A DNA stretch of 64,000 bases from an uncultured Blautia sp. (lineage in GTDB: Bacteria > Bacillota_A > Clostridia > Lachnospirales > Lachnospiraceae): the NCBI GenBank assembly GCA_905209435.1, contig CAJLTE010000005.1:1-64000 (forward strand), in the 5' to 3' direction. The notes beneath the pieces are model-generated. The model saw only the letters and a list, made by a program, of their open reading frames with translations. It was not told where the DNA came from and searched no databases. Positions 1 to 6,906 of this stretch are shown piece by piece. Position 1 is the stretch's first letter, and every line of letters begins with the position of its first letter. Made by a program: the position numbers and the translations under genes.

Positions 1-64
1 CTGCGGAGCAGTTATTTGGTGTAGAGCCACGTAGCGAAGCGGATTGCGAATATCCCATTGACTT
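1..64 (+). repeat. Right part of the four-way-junction repeat (copy C, cut by window edge)
   Basis: Bases 1-20 match hairpin 3 and most of the 3' closing strand of the complete copies at 52422 and 59097. Bases 31-64 match their downstream hairpin with the GTAGCGAAGCGGAT core. The left part of the element must lie outside the window. It ends about 10 bp before the ribosome site of the GNAT gene, so it probably sits in that gene's leader or in the gap to an upstream gene. Confidence 0.75.
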
Positions 65-87
65 AGAAAACGGAGGATATAAAAACA

Positions 88-579
88 ATGAATATTGTAA
101 TCAGAGAATACCAGACAGAAGACGTAACTGCAGCCATTACAATATGGAATCAGGTAGTGGAAGACGGCGTAGCATTTCCACAGGAAGAAAACTTAACAGA
201 GGAAACAGGTGACGCTTTCTTCAAAGAACAGACCTACACAGGAATTGCAGTAAACACTGACAACAATGAAATTGTCGGTCTTTACATTTTACATCCGAAT
301 AACGTAGGAAGATGCGGTCATATCTGCAATGCTAGTTATGCTGTAAGAAGAGACATTCGCGGTGAACATATCGGAGAGAAACTGGTACTTGACTGCCTTG
401 CACAGGCAAAAGTAAAAGGTTTTCGTGTTATGCAGTTCAATGCAGTTGTTGCAAACAACACTCATGCATTGCATTTATATGAAAGAATTGGTTTTAAAAA
501 ATTAGGCGTGATTCCGCAGGGCTTCAGAATGCCGGATGGACATTACGAAGATATTATTCCGCATTATTATGTACTGTAA
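88..579 (+). CDS. GNAT family N-acetyltransferase
   Basis: The 163-residue protein has a typical GNAT layout: strand-rich N-terminus, a central acetyl-CoA-binding stretch around residues 90-105 (VRRDIRGEHIGEKL, a variant of the R/Q-x-x-G-x-G/A loop), and a C-terminal AxxLYERIGFKKLG motif at about residues 130-142. Such enzymes move an acetyl group from acetyl-CoA to an amine; the substrate cannot be read from sequence. The start is supported by GGAGG about 10 bases upstream. It is flanked by repeat copy C upstream and repeat copy D just after its stop. It looks like a single-gene unit; no neighbour suggests a pathway. Confidence 0.88.
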   Translation: MNIVIREYQTEDVTAAITIWNQVVEDGVAFPQEENLTEETGDAFFKEQTYTGIAVNTDNNEIVGLYILHPNNVGRCGHICNASYAVRRDIRGEHIGEKLVLDCLAQAKVKGFRVMQFNAVVANNTHALHLYERIGFKKLGVIPQGFRMPDGHYEDIIPHYYVL

Positions 580-583
580 AAAA

Positions 584-615
584 GTAGCGAAGCGGATTGT
601 GAATATCCGTTTGAC
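584..615 (+). repeat. 3' tail of the dispersed repeat (copy D)
   Basis: Begins a few bases after the GNAT stop codon with GTAGCGAAGCGGATTG and ends TCCGTTTGAC, matching the fourth hairpin of the complete elements. The CGGAT/ATCCG stem is preserved. The four-way junction part is absent. Confidence 0.7.
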
Positions 616-702
616 ATTAATCAAATCAGGTAGTAGCTGCGAATTGTGACAAGTTTGCGTATAGTGCGGTTGTATAAATGTAAACTTTGTCATGCGTTAA
701 GG

Positions 703-746
703 TTGACATTCGTCTCCTGTTATGATATAAAAAGAAAGTCATAACA
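703..746 (+). promoter_or_regulatory. bioY promoter with BirA-like operator
   Basis: TTGACA (703-708) and TATAAA (726-731) are 17 bp apart. An inverted repeat, TGTTATGA (718-725) and TCATAACA (739-746) with a 13-bp gap, overlaps the -10 box. Known BirA operators of biotin genes are spaced TGTTAAC-like half-sites, so this placement and symmetry suggest biotin-dependent repression. The arms differ from the classical consensus, so the regulator is an inference. Confidence 0.6.
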
Positions 747-778
747 AATAAATAACAGGGGAAGAGGAGAGTATTATT

Positions 779-1363
779 ATGAGTCAGACTTATGCAAAAA
801 ACCCTGCCGCAGAAAGAAAATTTACAACCAGAGAAATGGTACTGGTTGGAATGTTTGCAGCAGTTCTTGCCGTAATTTCACAGATTTCACTGCCAATGCC
901 GACAGGTGTACCGATTACAATTCAGGTATTTGGTGTAGCACTTGTAGGCGCAGTTCTTGGTTCCAGACTTGGAACGACTGCAACACTGGTTTACGTTCTG
1001 TTAGGAGCAATCGGACTTCCTATCTTTGCCAATTTTTCAGGAGGAATCAGCAGTATCGTGGGAGTTACCGGAGGATATATCTGGGCATGGCCATTTATGA
1101 CCTGGCTCTGCGGAATCCGTCCAAAATCAGAAAATAAAACAAAGAATCTTGTGATCTCAATCGGATTTGCTTTGATCGGACTTCTGATTGTAGAAACCAT
1201 TGGCGGTTTACAATGGCATTTCGTTGGAGGTTCTATGAGCATTTCGGCAATCGCAGCATATTCTTTAACTGCTTTTATTCCGAAAGATATTGTGATTACA
1301 GTTCTTGCAATTTTGGTTGCAATTCCGATCAGAAAAGGAATCAACAATGCAGGAAATCGCTGA
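779..1363 (+). CDS. bioY: Biotin transporter BioY (ECF substrate-binding subunit)
   Basis: A 194-residue membrane protein with about six hydrophobic segments and the BioY signature region in its first half (TGVPITIQVFGVALVGAVLG, residues about 45-64), followed by the FSGGISSIVGVTGGYIW stretch. BioY is the biotin-binding S component of energy-coupling-factor transporters. No ATPase or EcfT gene is adjacent, so it probably shares the common ECF module encoded elsewhere (group II ECF). GGGGAAGAGGAGAG precedes the ATG. The upstream palindrome over the promoter fits biotin repression. The next gene starts inside its 3' end, so the two are likely translationally coupled. Confidence 0.94.
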   Translation: MSQTYAKNPAAERKFTTREMVLVGMFAAVLAVISQISLPMPTGVPITIQVFGVALVGAVLGSRLGTTATLVYVLLGAIGLPIFANFSGGISSIVGVTGGYIWAWPFMTWLCGIRPKSENKTKNLVISIGFALIGLLIVETIGGLQWHFVGGSMSISAIAAYSLTAFIPKDIVITVLAILVAIPIRKGINNAGNR

Positions 1364-1721
1364 TAATAAGCCCGAAGATAAAGCGGACACACAGAAAAAT
1401 GTCAAGATTCATGGAATCGGACTGGATAAAGCAGGTCGATGTATACACTACCATACCGGACTTGACATAGCTGCACTGCTCTGTGCGAAATGCAGAAAAT
1501 ATTATGCCTGCTATTCCTGTCACGATGAATTGGAGAATCATCCTTTCACAGCAACAGAACCTGAGGAGACTTATCCCGTTTTATGTGGAAACTGCCGTAA
1601 AAAACTTACATATCAGGAATATAAAAAAGGCAGCTGCCCTTATTGCCATGCAGGATTTAATCCAAAATGCAGTTTACATGAGAATATTTATTTCCGTTGT
1701 ACCAGTACATCGAAAGTATAA
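1347..1721 (+). CDS. CHY-type zinc finger protein
   Basis: The 124-residue protein starts at the ATG at 1347, inside the last codons of bioY, with AAAAGGAA just upstream; a longer reading from 1305 has no ribosome site. Residues about 25-115 carry a dense Cys/His pattern: GRCIHYHTGLDIAALLCAKC, YACYSCHDE, CGNCR, CPYCH, CSLH. This matches the CHY zinc finger family (zf-CHY), which binds several zinc ions; bacterial members have no firmly assigned role. The 17-base overlap with bioY implies coupled translation. A hairpin terminator follows directly. The link to biotin uptake is positional only. Confidence 0.85.
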   Translation: MQEIADNKPEDKADTQKNVKIHGIGLDKAGRCIHYHTGLDIAALLCAKCRKYYACYSCHDELENHPFTATEPEETYPVLCGNCRKKLTYQEYKKGSCPYCHAGFNPKCSLHENIYFRCTSTSKV

Positions 1722-1732
1722 AATAAGAAAGA

Positions 1733-1776
1733 AAAGACTTCTGAAAATCAGGTAATGGCTGATTTTGGAAGTCTTT
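1733..1776 (+). terminator. Rho-independent terminator of the bioY unit
   Basis: Long stem between AAAGACTTCTGAAAATCA and TGATTTTGGAAGTCTTT with a 9-base loop, followed by CTTT. It closes the bioY-CHY operon. Confidence 0.8.
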
Positions 1777-1823
1777 CTTTGGTTTATGCATAAGAATTAT
1801 GGAAACCCTATAATTTATTATGC

Positions 1824-1966
1824 TATAATTAGAAAATAATGATGTCAGGGTCCAAGGATATTATGTTTCTAACCTGATATCTAAGAATTGCCCGCTGTAA
1901 AGCAGCTCTTACAATTCTTAAAATTCTCAAAATAAAGCAGATATGATAAAAATAATGAGGTGACCA
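1824..1966 (+). promoter_or_regulatory. Structured 5' leader of the Nudix gene
   Basis: TATAAT at 1824-1829 could be a -10 box; no good -35 was found. The transcript would then fold into two successive hairpins. The first pairs ATGTCAGG (1842-1849) with CCTGATAT (1873-1880). The second pairs TAAGAATTG (1882-1890) with CAATTCTTA (1912-1920) around an inner GCTG/CAGC stem. No U-tract follows, so it is not a simple terminator. It matches no riboswitch consensus that I recognise. Confidence 0.45.
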
Positions 1967-2461
1967 ATGCAAAACAAATTGAAAAGTGTATTAACTACAC
2001 ACTGTTATCTGGAAAAAGATGGAAAATATCTTATGCTTCACAGAATATCAAAGAAAAATGATGTAAATAAAGACAAATGGATAGGGGTAGGAGGTCATTT
2101 CGAAGAGGGAGAAAGCCCGGAAGAATGTCTTTGCAGAGAAGTTTTCGAAGAAACAGGATATCAGCTGATTTCGTGGAAATTCAGAGGGATTGTTACATTT
2201 ACTCAGGAGGGATATGGAACGGAATACATGTGTCTGTATACTTCTGATGAATTCACTGGTATTCAGAAATCATGTGATGAGGGTGAGCTGGAATGGATCC
2301 CAAAAGAAAATCTCAAAGATCTTAACATGTGGCCGGGTGATCGGATCTTTAATAAACTGATCATGGAAGATGCACCATTTTTTTCTCTGAAACTCAGTTA
2401 CAAAGGGGACGAGCTTATAGAAGTGGTATTAAACGGATGCAGACAGAATATATCAGAATAG
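1967..2461 (+). CDS. Nudix hydrolase (MutT-like)
   Basis: A 164-residue Nudix protein. The Nudix box is complete at about residues 44-66: G-H-F-E-E-G-E, then REVFEETG, with the metal-binding Glu residues of the REUxEExGU motif. Family members hydrolyse nucleoside diphosphate derivatives; the overall fit to MutT/8-oxo-dGTP diphosphatases suggests nucleotide-pool cleaning, but the true substrate is not fixed by the motif. The ATG follows GAGGTGACC. It is a single gene between a structured leader and a long hairpin terminator. Confidence 0.9.
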   Translation: MQNKLKSVLTTHCYLEKDGKYLMLHRISKKNDVNKDKWIGVGGHFEEGESPEECLCREVFEETGYQLISWKFRGIVTFTQEGYGTEYMCLYTSDEFTGIQKSCDEGELEWIPKENLKDLNMWPGDRIFNKLIMEDAPFFSLKLSYKGDELIEVVLNGCRQNISE

Positions 2462-2472
2462 AATAATAACTG

Positions 2473-2556
2473 AGAGCATACAGAACTTAAGCAGATTAAC
2501 TAAGCCTTTTACTTGACTTGATAATACCTGCCTTACAAAAAAGTTCTGTATGCTCT
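2473..2556 (+). terminator. Long-stem terminator with 52-base loop
   Basis: A perfect 16-bp stem joins AGAGCATACAGAACTT (2473-2488) with AAGTTCTGTATGCTCT (2541-2556), followed by TTCTATTT. The loop is unusually large and has a weak internal GCAG/CTGC pairing. Probably terminates the Nudix transcript. Confidence 0.65.
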
Positions 2557-2587
2557 TTCTATTTGCACGCAAATCTGATATACTTAT

Positions 2588-2616
2588 TTGAGTTAGACAA
2601 AACTAACCAATATGAA
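2588..2616 (+). promoter_or_regulatory. ZIP gene promoter with inverted-repeat operator
   Basis: TTGAGT (2588-2593) and TATGAA (2611-2616) are 17 bp apart. The inverted repeat GTTAG-N6-CTAAC (2592-2607) fills the spacer. TTAG/CTAA half-sites resemble operators of DtxR/MntR-type metal repressors, which would suit a metal importer. Assignment to a regulator is inference. Confidence 0.5.
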
Positions 2617-2663
2617 CATATTTTAATTTGGGGCATATAAATAAAAACAGGAGGTACAATTTA

Positions 2664-3446
2664 ATGGATATAAATGTATTCTATGGAATTCTGATTCCTT
2701 TTCTTGGAACTTCTGCAGGAGCTGCCTGCGTATTTTTCATGAAGAAGAATCTGAATGAACAGATTCAAAGGGCACTTACCGGCTTTGCTGCAGGAGTTAT
2801 GGTTGCAGCTTCCATATGGAGTCTGCTGATCCCGGCAATTGAACAGTCTTCCGGACTGGGGAAGCTTTCATTTGTACCGGCAGCAGTGGGATTTTGGATA
2901 GGGGTGCTTTTTTTGCTCTTGCTGGATCACATGATCCCGCATCTTCACCAGAACAGTGACAAGGCAGAAGGTCCGAAGAGCAAACTTCAGAGAACTACTA
3001 TGCTGGTTCTTGCAGTAACCTTGCATAACATCCCGGAGGGAATGGCAGTAGGAGTTGTATACGCCGGTTATTTAGCCGGACAGACTCAGATTACTATGAT
3101 GGGGGCTATGGCTCTCTCCATCGGAATTGCCATTCAGAACTTTCCTGAGGGAGCTATTATTTCCATGCCCCTGCGTTCTGAAGGAATGGGAAAAATCAGA
3201 GCTTTTACAGGAGGTGTTCTGTCCGGAATCGTAGAACCTATCGGTGCAGTTCTGACAATTCTTGCTGCCGGCCTCGTTGTCCCGGCACTTTCATATCTTC
3301 TGAGCTTTGCTGCAGGAGCTATGTTGTACGTAGTTGTGGAAGAACTCATACCCGAAATGTCTGCCGGAGAGCACTCCAACATCGGAACTGTCTTCTTCGC
3401 AGTGGGCTTCTCACTGATGATGATCCTGGACGTAGCACTTGGATAA
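2664..3446 (+). CDS. ZIP family divalent metal transporter
   Basis: A 260-residue integral membrane protein with about eight hydrophobic segments. The ZIP metal-binding helices are clear: HNIPEGMAVG in the first and QNFPEGAII in the second, spaced as in ZupT/ZIP proteins, which import zinc and other divalent cations. The ATG at 2664 follows AGGAGG by 8 bases; the earlier in-frame ATG at 2628 has no ribosome site. A palindrome in the promoter suggests metal-dependent control. It ends just before a hairpin shared with the convergent small genes. Confidence 0.92.
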   Translation: MDINVFYGILIPFLGTSAGAACVFFMKKNLNEQIQRALTGFAAGVMVAASIWSLLIPAIEQSSGLGKLSFVPAAVGFWIGVLFLLLLDHMIPHLHQNSDKAEGPKSKLQRTTMLVLAVTLHNIPEGMAVGVVYAGYLAGQTQITMMGAMALSIGIAIQNFPEGAIISMPLRSEGMGKIRAFTGGVLSGIVEPIGAVLTILAAGLVVPALSYLLSFAAGAMLYVVVEELIPEMSAGEHSNIGTVFFAVGFSLMMILDVALG

Positions 3447-3454
3447 AAAAACAG

Positions 3455-3492
3455 GTGGAGACACCAGCCTGACACATGACTGGCGTCTCCAC
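3455..3492 (-). terminator. Hairpin terminator between convergent units
   Basis: Stem GTGGAGAC(A)CCAG with CTGG(C)GTCTCCAC. Read on the minus strand it is followed by a T-rich run (CTGTTTTTTTATCC), so it is a good terminator for the leftward genes. It may also end the ZIP transcript. Confidence 0.75.
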
Positions 3493-3545
3493 TTCAAAAT
3501 ATAACCGAATTAATTAAATTTTCTGCTCCAGTTGCGAATATGCGC

Positions 3546-3761
3546 TTAACTATTACTTTTTTTCTTCAGCACAATCCCCACAATAAATACAATAACTGCA
3601 GGAAGCAAAAAAACTATGGCATTGAGTATGATTGTTAAAGAAAAAGGTGCAGAATCTGCAATAGAATAACGTGTATAATCAATCAAAGTATTAACAAAAA
3701 AACAGGCTACAAGAATGACACTTATCAAAATGCATATCCTTATAAGTATTGTTTTATTCAT
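3546..3761 (-). CDS. Small two-helix membrane protein, unknown function
   Basis: A 71-residue protein starting at the ATG at 3761 (minus strand), 6 bases after GGAGGG. It has two strong hydrophobic segments (about residues 4-25 and 40-62) and a basic Lys-rich C-terminus (LKKKSNS). I do not recognise a family. Its start overlaps the last codons of the truncated flavodoxin gene, so translation is likely coupled. The small size and position downstream of a broken gene leave open that it is not functional. Confidence 0.55.
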   Translation of the reverse strand: MNKTILIRICILISVILVACFFVNTLIDYTRYSIADSAPFSLTIILNAIVFLLPAVIVFIVGIVLKKKSNS

Positions 3762-3981
3762 ATACATCCCTCCAGGCATTAAAAATCCATTCCGATACAA
3801 TCCGCGGAATACGCCATGCATAAGTAGGCGTGACAACTATCAAATTGCTTCCTGTCTGTAGCGGCGTGGTATCATGGGATTTAATCTTTGCATTTAAATC
3901 TATGACTTTTTCCTGTAATGCTTCTGCAATTTGCCCTGCAATATATCGACTGTTTCCAGTTCCTGAAAAACAACAGATCAT
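3754..3981 (-). pseudogene. Truncated EFR1-like flavodoxin
   Basis: The 75-residue product begins MICCFSGTGNSRYIA, the FMN phosphate-binding loop of the flavodoxin domain in EFR1-type proteins, and continues to LIVVTPTYAWRIPRIV, the second FMN-contact region. Full-length relatives are about 250-270 residues and carry two 4Fe-4S ferredoxin motifs at the C-terminus; here the frame stops after the first third. The ATG at 3981 follows GGAGG. Repeat copy E lies immediately upstream. A residual FMN-binding peptide is possible, but loss of the electron-transfer half makes decay more likely. Confidence 0.75.
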
Positions 3982-4000
3982 ATAAAACACCTCCGACTTA

Positions 4001-4066
4001 AACCGAATCAAGTAAGTCCCCTGCTTTAATTACGAAAAGCAATAAGCAGTGGGTGAGGACTTGCTC
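4001..4066 (+). repeat. Left part of the dispersed repeat (copy E)
   Basis: Matches the first closing strand (AACCGAAT) and hairpin 1 of the complete elements: CAAGTAAGTCCCCTGCTT, a GAAAA loop, then AAGCAGTGGGTGAGGACTTGCT. Homology fades after 4066; hairpins 2 and 3 are missing. Confidence 0.75.
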
Positions 4067-4199
4067 TTTATTATTGATAATAACACACTATGGACAGAAT
4101 ATATAGAGTGTAATATAGTAAGCATTGTACTTGTATGTTACTGTTCGCTCCGTGCCAAGCAACACTTGTATTAACAAAAAATAAGTAGGTGGCAGACAA

Positions 4200-4571
4200 A
4201 TGAAAACAGCAGAAACTCCCGCAGGGACATTTACGATCAACAGATCAAAAATCCCCACAAACTACACATGTGCAGCAGAACAGAAAATAGAACATATAAA
4301 CGAAAACCATATACGGATCATCACTATGGATCAGGAAGTATCATTCGAAAATCAGATACTTTCCCCAAGAATCTACCAAAGCTGCATGAATCCCGAAAAA
4401 ATTACAATCTATCCATTGGAAATAGAATGCATTGGAGAAAAAGTGCTTTTCAAAGATCATTATGGTGTAAAAGAATGGAAAAAAAGTGAACCACTGCCAG
4501 AGATTCATGAATGGTATCCGCATATAAAAAAAGCAGGATGCTTTCCTTGTAGAAACTGTGGAAGATGTTAA
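4200..4571 (+). CDS. Hypothetical protein with C-terminal CxxCxxC tail
   Basis: A 123-residue soluble protein with a start after GTAGGTGG. I do not recognise a family. The first 100 residues have no membrane segment or signal peptide. The last ten residues, CFPCRNCGRC, hold four cysteines in C-x2-C-x2-C-x2-C spacing, suggesting a metal or iron-sulfur site at the very C-terminus. It is alone between a degenerate repeat region and a broken nuclease gene. Confidence 0.55.
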   Translation: MKTAETPAGTFTINRSKIPTNYTCAAEQKIEHINENHIRIITMDQEVSFENQILSPRIYQSCMNPEKITIYPLEIECIGEKVLFKDHYGVKEWKKSEPLPEIHEWYPHIKKAGCFPCRNCGRC

Positions 4572-4733
4572 AAATTTAAGGAACAGATTCAAAATAAGAC
4601 TTGTAATTCGGAACAAAATGCACTAAACTATAATCAAAGTGAAAATCTCATTATCTGTTGCCAAATCTGGCATTTCAAAACAGGTTCATCTGGCATTCGC
4701 CAACATTTTCACCAGAACAAAACAAACTTTATT

Positions 4734-5441
4734 ATGTTGGCAAAACCGGATGACAGCAGCAGGAATGCTGTTTTACGTTCCGCATTTCCGGTTTTGTCGG
4801 AAAAGGACCTGGACTATCCCAGACATAATCGTTTTTATCAGGCAAAGATAGACAACCGCTTTATGAAACGGGGAGAAAAAGATTTCGGGAAACTTCCTAA
4901 TTTATTTGTTATCACGATAACGAATTATGACATCTATGTATATGATTATATGATGTATACTGTACATAACAGATGCGATGAAGTGCCAGAACTGGAATAT
5001 AAAGATGGATTATGGTTCTTCTATTTCAACACATCAGGAACGAAAGGCGGCAGCCCAGAAATCAAAGCTATGCTCAATTACATCCAAAACAGCACCGATG
5101 AGAATGTCACAAACGACGCAACCAGAAAACTGCATCAATATGTAGAAGATGTAAAAGTCTTACCGGAAGTGAGGCGGGAATATATGACATTTGAAGAGTA
5201 TTTATCTTATTGGGAACGAGATATAAAGACCGAGGGAAAAATAGAGGGCAGACTAGAGGGAAAAATTGAGAGTAAAATAGAAGACATTGTAGAAATTTTA
5301 GAGGACCAAGGAGAAAAGATTCCAGAAGATCTCCGACAGCGGATTAATTCAGAAACAGATCTTGAAGTCCTGAAAACATGGCGAAAAGCAGCATCCAGGA
5401 GTAACAGTATTGCTGAATTTCGTAAAGCGACCGATATCTGA
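4734..5441 (+). pseudogene. Rpn/PD-(D/E)XK family transposase-like nuclease, 5'-truncated
   Basis: The 235-residue reading has the C-terminal two thirds of an Rpn-type protein (recombination-promoting nuclease, PD-(D/E)XK family): FYQAKIDNRFMKRGEKDFGK, then LPNLFVITITNYD, a YFNTSG strand, and a Glu/Lys-rich tail with repeated EGKIEGRLEGKIESKIE heptad-like units. The expected N-terminal domain and the E-x-Q catalytic strand just before the YYQ region were not seen, and the ATG at 4734 lacks a ribosome site. It is most likely a decayed fragment. Such genes occur in many copies in Lachnospiraceae genomes. Confidence 0.7.
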
Positions 5442-5447
5442 TCGAAC

Positions 5448-5473
5448 AAAGCAGATGATTTTATCCGCTTGAC
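5448..5473 (+). repeat. Degenerate 3' tail of the dispersed repeat (copy G)
   Basis: AAGCAGATGATTTTATCCGCTT forms a short hairpin and ends CTTGAC, like the last hairpin of the complete repeats. It lies between the nuclease fragment and the SorC-like gene. Confidence 0.45.
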
Positions 5474-5542
5474 TTTTGGAAGCATAAAACACTGTATATA
5501 ATGAAAGGGATATGGGAAAGCAGCAATGGAAGATATGAAAAT

Positions 5543-6169
5543 ATGACCGTCCAGGAGAAATGGAGTATTCTGGCCACGGTAGCGAATTTATATTACAATT
5601 CAGAAATGACACAAAACGAAATCGCAGACAGAATGTATACGTCCAGATCAAAAATCTCCAGAATGTTGAAAGAAGCAAGAGAACTCGGCATTGTAGAGAT
5701 ATCCATCAAAGAACCCTGGGAACGCGATCTGGATCTGGAACACAGAATCCAGCAGACCTACGGTGTCAAAACCAAAGAACTCAAAGAAAGTCTGATCCAG
5801 GATGACACTATCAAAACTGCTCTTAATCTGGCACAGAATGCTGACGTGATTCTTACCAGCGTCGGTTCCATAGAATATAAAACCTGGGAGAACTATCTTG
5901 GTGAAAGCACATTCCAACTGTTAGGAAGTAAAGGTGCCATCTGCCACATTGGAGGGCATTTCTATGACATCAACGGAAAAGAACTCAACACTTCCTTAAC
6001 CGACAGAATGATAGGAATCACCTACAATGACCTGGAAAAATGCAAAAATGTGGTCTGCGTAGCCTACGGCGAGGCCAAAGCAAAACCAATTGCCGGAGCT
6101 CTTCGCGGAGGCTTTATCAACACTCTCATCATCGACTCTGCCTGCGGAGAAAAACTGCTGGAACAATAA
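5543..6169 (+). CDS. SorC/DeoR-type regulator with internal deletion
   Basis: The N-terminus (residues about 1-55) is an intact helix-turn-helix of SorC-family sugar regulators (MTQNEIADRMYTSRSKISRML). The C-terminal part matches the end of the sugar-phosphate-binding domain (ADVILTSVGSI, GGHFYDINGKEL, GGFINTLIID). About 100 residues that normally connect them, including the first half of the effector domain, are missing in frame: 208 residues against about 310-320 in the family. The ATG at 5543 is preferred over 5501, which overlaps a TATAAT-like box. No target operon is adjacent. It may still bind DNA but probably cannot sense its sugar normally. Confidence 0.65.
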   Translation: MTVQEKWSILATVANLYYNSEMTQNEIADRMYTSRSKISRMLKEARELGIVEISIKEPWERDLDLEHRIQQTYGVKTKELKESLIQDDTIKTALNLAQNADVILTSVGSIEYKTWENYLGESTFQLLGSKGAICHIGGHFYDINGKELNTSLTDRMIGITYNDLEKCKNVVCVAYGEAKAKPIAGALRGGFINTLIIDSACGEKLLEQ

Positions 6170-6223
6170 AAAAATTCATGTTAAGATAGGAAAAATGAAT
6201 CAAAAAATGAGGAGAAGACAAAC

Positions 6224-6724
6224 ATGGAGAATATTTTTCACAGAGTAAGTATCAGAAAATACCAGGACAAATCAGTTGAGAAAGAAAAGATCATGCAGAT
6301 CCTGAAAGCGGGCATGCAGGCACCGAGTGCATGCAATCAGCAGCCGTGGGAGTTTTATGTAGTGACTGATAAAGAGAAAATCGAAGAGCTATCAAAAGCA
6401 ACTCCATATTCCAAATGTGCAGCAGGAGCTCCGGTTGTGATCGTTCCAGTGTATCGCACCAAAGGTCTGGTAGTGCAGGATATGGCTCAGATCGATATGT
6501 CTATTGCACAGCAGAATATCTGGCTTGAGACAGATGCCCTGGGACTTGGCGGTGTCTGGATCGGAATCGCACCAATGCAGGACCGCATGGATCTGGTTCA
6601 CGATATGCTGCATCTTCCTGCAGATGTAGAAGTCTTTTCTCTCTTTGCGCTGGGATATCCTGCAGAAGAAAGAGAACAGCAGAACCGCTTTGACGAGACA
6701 CGAATCCACTTTATCGAAAAATAG
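6224..6724 (+). CDS. Nitroreductase family protein
   Basis: A 166-residue flavoprotein of the nitroreductase superfamily. Near the N-terminus it has the FMN-phosphate-binding R-x-S-x-R variant (RVSIRKYQDK). It then has PSACNQQPWEFYVV (residues about 33-46) and the central GLGGVWIGI region. Such enzymes use NAD(P)H to reduce nitro-compounds, quinones or other electrophiles; the physiological substrate is not evident. GAGGAGAAG precedes the ATG. Single gene with two hairpins downstream. Confidence 0.9.
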   Translation: MENIFHRVSIRKYQDKSVEKEKIMQILKAGMQAPSACNQQPWEFYVVTDKEKIEELSKATPYSKCAAGAPVVIVPVYRTKGLVVQDMAQIDMSIAQQNIWLETDALGLGGVWIGIAPMQDRMDLVHDMLHLPADVEVFSLFALGYPAEEREQQNRFDETRIHFIEK

Positions 6725-6792
6725 AATGTTATGGAATAAAAAGTGAGTATCTGCAAAAAGCAGATAAAATTATTACAATAAAAAATAAGTAG

Positions 6793-6855
6793 AAAAATCA
6801 GCATTTTCTGGTTACAATGTATGGGATATGTAATTCTGGAAACTGCTGATTTTTT
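6793..6855 (+). terminator. Long hairpin terminator after the nitroreductase
   Basis: AAAAATCAGCATTTTC pairs with GAAACTGCTGATTTTT (one mismatch) across a 30-base loop and runs into a T stretch. A smaller hairpin, TATCTGC/GCAGATA, lies just upstream near 6750. Confidence 0.7.
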
Positions 6856-6906
6856 ATGGCTTTTCGAGAAGAATAGATTATATGAAGAATATAAAAGGAG
6901 TAATCC

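Noticed and set aside
3503..3549. Possible further copy of the dispersed repeat
   Set aside because: AACCGAAT and TTGCGAATAT are reminiscent of its two ends, but the middle is missing and the match is too short to count.
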